A stretch of DNA of 13,652 bases, from contig JAITUD010000220.1 of the NCBI GenBank assembly GCA_031286555.1, positions 1 to 13,652 on the forward strand. Reading direction: 5' to 3'. Under the pieces are notes generated by a model. It made no database searches. It saw only the letters and a list, made by a program, of their open reading frames with translations, and was not told where the DNA came from. Origin of the DNA: Microbacterium sp. Lineage in GTDB: Bacteria; Actinomycetota; Actinomycetes; Actinomycetales; Microbacteriaceae. Both the position numbers and the translations under genes were made by a program. Of the stretch, positions 12,936 through 13,652 are shown in pieces; within the stretch, counting starts at the first letter, position 1, and every line of letters begins with the position of its first letter.

Positions 12936-13652
12936 TCAGGCGAGCAGCCGGGTCGCGCGGAGCGCGGCGAAGAGCTCGGCCGAGTCGGCGGGGACCGAGA
13001 CCGACCGGCCGGTGAGCTCCGCGATCCGCCCCAGACGGTAGCCGACCGTGTTGCGGTGGCAGTGCAGCCGTGCAGCGGCCTCGGTCGCCCCGCCGTCGGC
13101 GTCGAACCACGCCTCGAGCGTGTCGAGCAGGTGCTCGTGCTCGGGCAGGTCGAGGAGGGCGCCGAGCACTCCGTCGCGCAATTCGCGGGCGGCGTCCGGC
13201 TGCGCGACGAGCAGCGTGTCGAGGGGGGCTGCACCGTACCGGTGCGCCCCGGTCTCGGTGCGCGGCACGCACAGCAGCGCGAGGCGCGACTCGTCGAGTG
13301 CGTGCGCTCCCGAGGCCACCGAGGCGAAAGCCCGGCTGACTCCCGCACGCGAGGTCGCGGCGTCGGCGACGATCGCGACCGCCCGGTCGAGGTCGTCCTC
13401 GGTTGCGCCGGCGACGAGACCGACGTGCTCGGCGCTCCACGACGACCAGATCGATCCGATGCCCGCCCGGCGCAGCCTGGCCTCGATCTGCGGCAGCGGA
13501 TCCTCGCCCGAGTCGTGCATCTCGGCCGTGACGACGAGGTACGGCCCCTGTTCGGCGAGCCCGAGAGAGCGCAGGATGCCGGCCGTCTCGCGAGCGGGAG
13601 TGTCGCCGTCGAGCAGCGCGAGCAGCATGACGCTGCGCCGCTGCTCGTTGCG
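12936..13652 (-). CDS. PucR/CdaR-type transcriptional regulator, C-terminal part (5' end outside window)
   Basis: 239 codons, counting the stop, are visible and open to the right edge; the frame continues with RNEQRRSVMLLALLDG, so the ATG at 13628 is internal and not the start. The C-terminus carries the PucR-type helix-turn-helix (LHCHRNTVGYRLGRIAELTGRSV) preceded by LLDTLEAWFDADGGATEAAA, exactly the layout of the family's DNA-binding end. The middle (about 30-150 of the visible part) looks like the GGDEF-like, non-catalytic domain of CdaR/PucR proteins. These regulators typically control purine, sugar-diacid or amino-acid catabolism; nothing here names the target. It is convergent with the deo operon and shares its terminator, so its target is probably on the far side. 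Confidence 0.85.
   Translation of the reverse strand, partial: RNEQRRSVMLLALLDGDTPARETAGILRSLGLAEQGPYLVVTAEMHDSGEDPLPQIEARLRRAGIGSIWSSWSAEHVGLVAGATEDDLDRAVAIVADAATSRAGVSRAFASVASGAHALDESRLALLCVPRTETGAHRYGAAPLDTLLVAQPDAARELRDGVLGALLDLPEHEHLLDTLEAWFDADGGATEAAARLHCHRNTVGYRLGRIAELTGRSVSVPADSAELFAALRATRLLA

Overview
This is a GC-rich window with actinobacterial gene content. It has RbpA, tandem clpP1-clpP2 behind tig, a Lys/Ala-rich tail on trigger factor, and GTG starts with GTGA overlaps. The overall style resembles Microbacteriaceae, and Microbacterium is my best guess from gene content and codon style; no database search was possible. No rRNA, CRISPR array, transposase or integrase was seen. 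No stretch longer than 300 bases is without a gene.

Layout. 1-957 (+): the end of tpiA, then secG and rbpA, which overlap by one base, closed by a perfect hairpin terminator. 1017-3882 (-): a four-gene exported-protein cassette. It encodes two camelysin/TasA-like proteins with SipW-type signal peptides, a SipW/ER-type signal peptidase fused to an extracellular domain with an LPATG sorting signal, and a third small exported protein with the same cleavage-region motif. A good promoter lies just upstream of the first gene. 4012-5205 (-): a membrane-anchored, helical protein ending in an HEVGH metallopeptidase-like domain. 5268-5504: divergent tRNA-Gly(TCC) (-) and tRNA-Pro(TGG) (+). 5565-8485 (+): tig, clpP1 and clpP2, the chaperone and proteolysis block. 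8642-12886 (+): a deoxynucleoside catabolism operon of SorC/DeoR-type regulator, deoC, full-length aldehyde dehydrogenase and truncated aldehyde dehydrogenase, with start/stop overlaps at two junctions. 12936-13652 (-): the C-terminal part of a PucR/CdaR-type regulator running off the right edge.

How the genes work together. The deo operon would split deoxyribose-5-phosphate into glyceraldehyde-3-phosphate and acetaldehyde. The aldehyde dehydrogenase pair would then handle the aldehyde, although the second member has lost the whole catalytic half. In the 1-4 kb cassette the signal peptidase probably processes the three exported proteins encoded with it. Its fused C-terminal half could be tied to the cell wall by a sortase encoded elsewhere, which suggests a self-contained surface-fibre or matrix system.

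The most interesting items are the peptidase-LPXTG fusion with its exported partners, the truncated aldehyde dehydrogenase, the HEVGH protein beside the cassette, the loss of the usual metal-binding cysteines in RbpA, and the marked enrichment of the hexamer GGATGC/GCATCC across the window.
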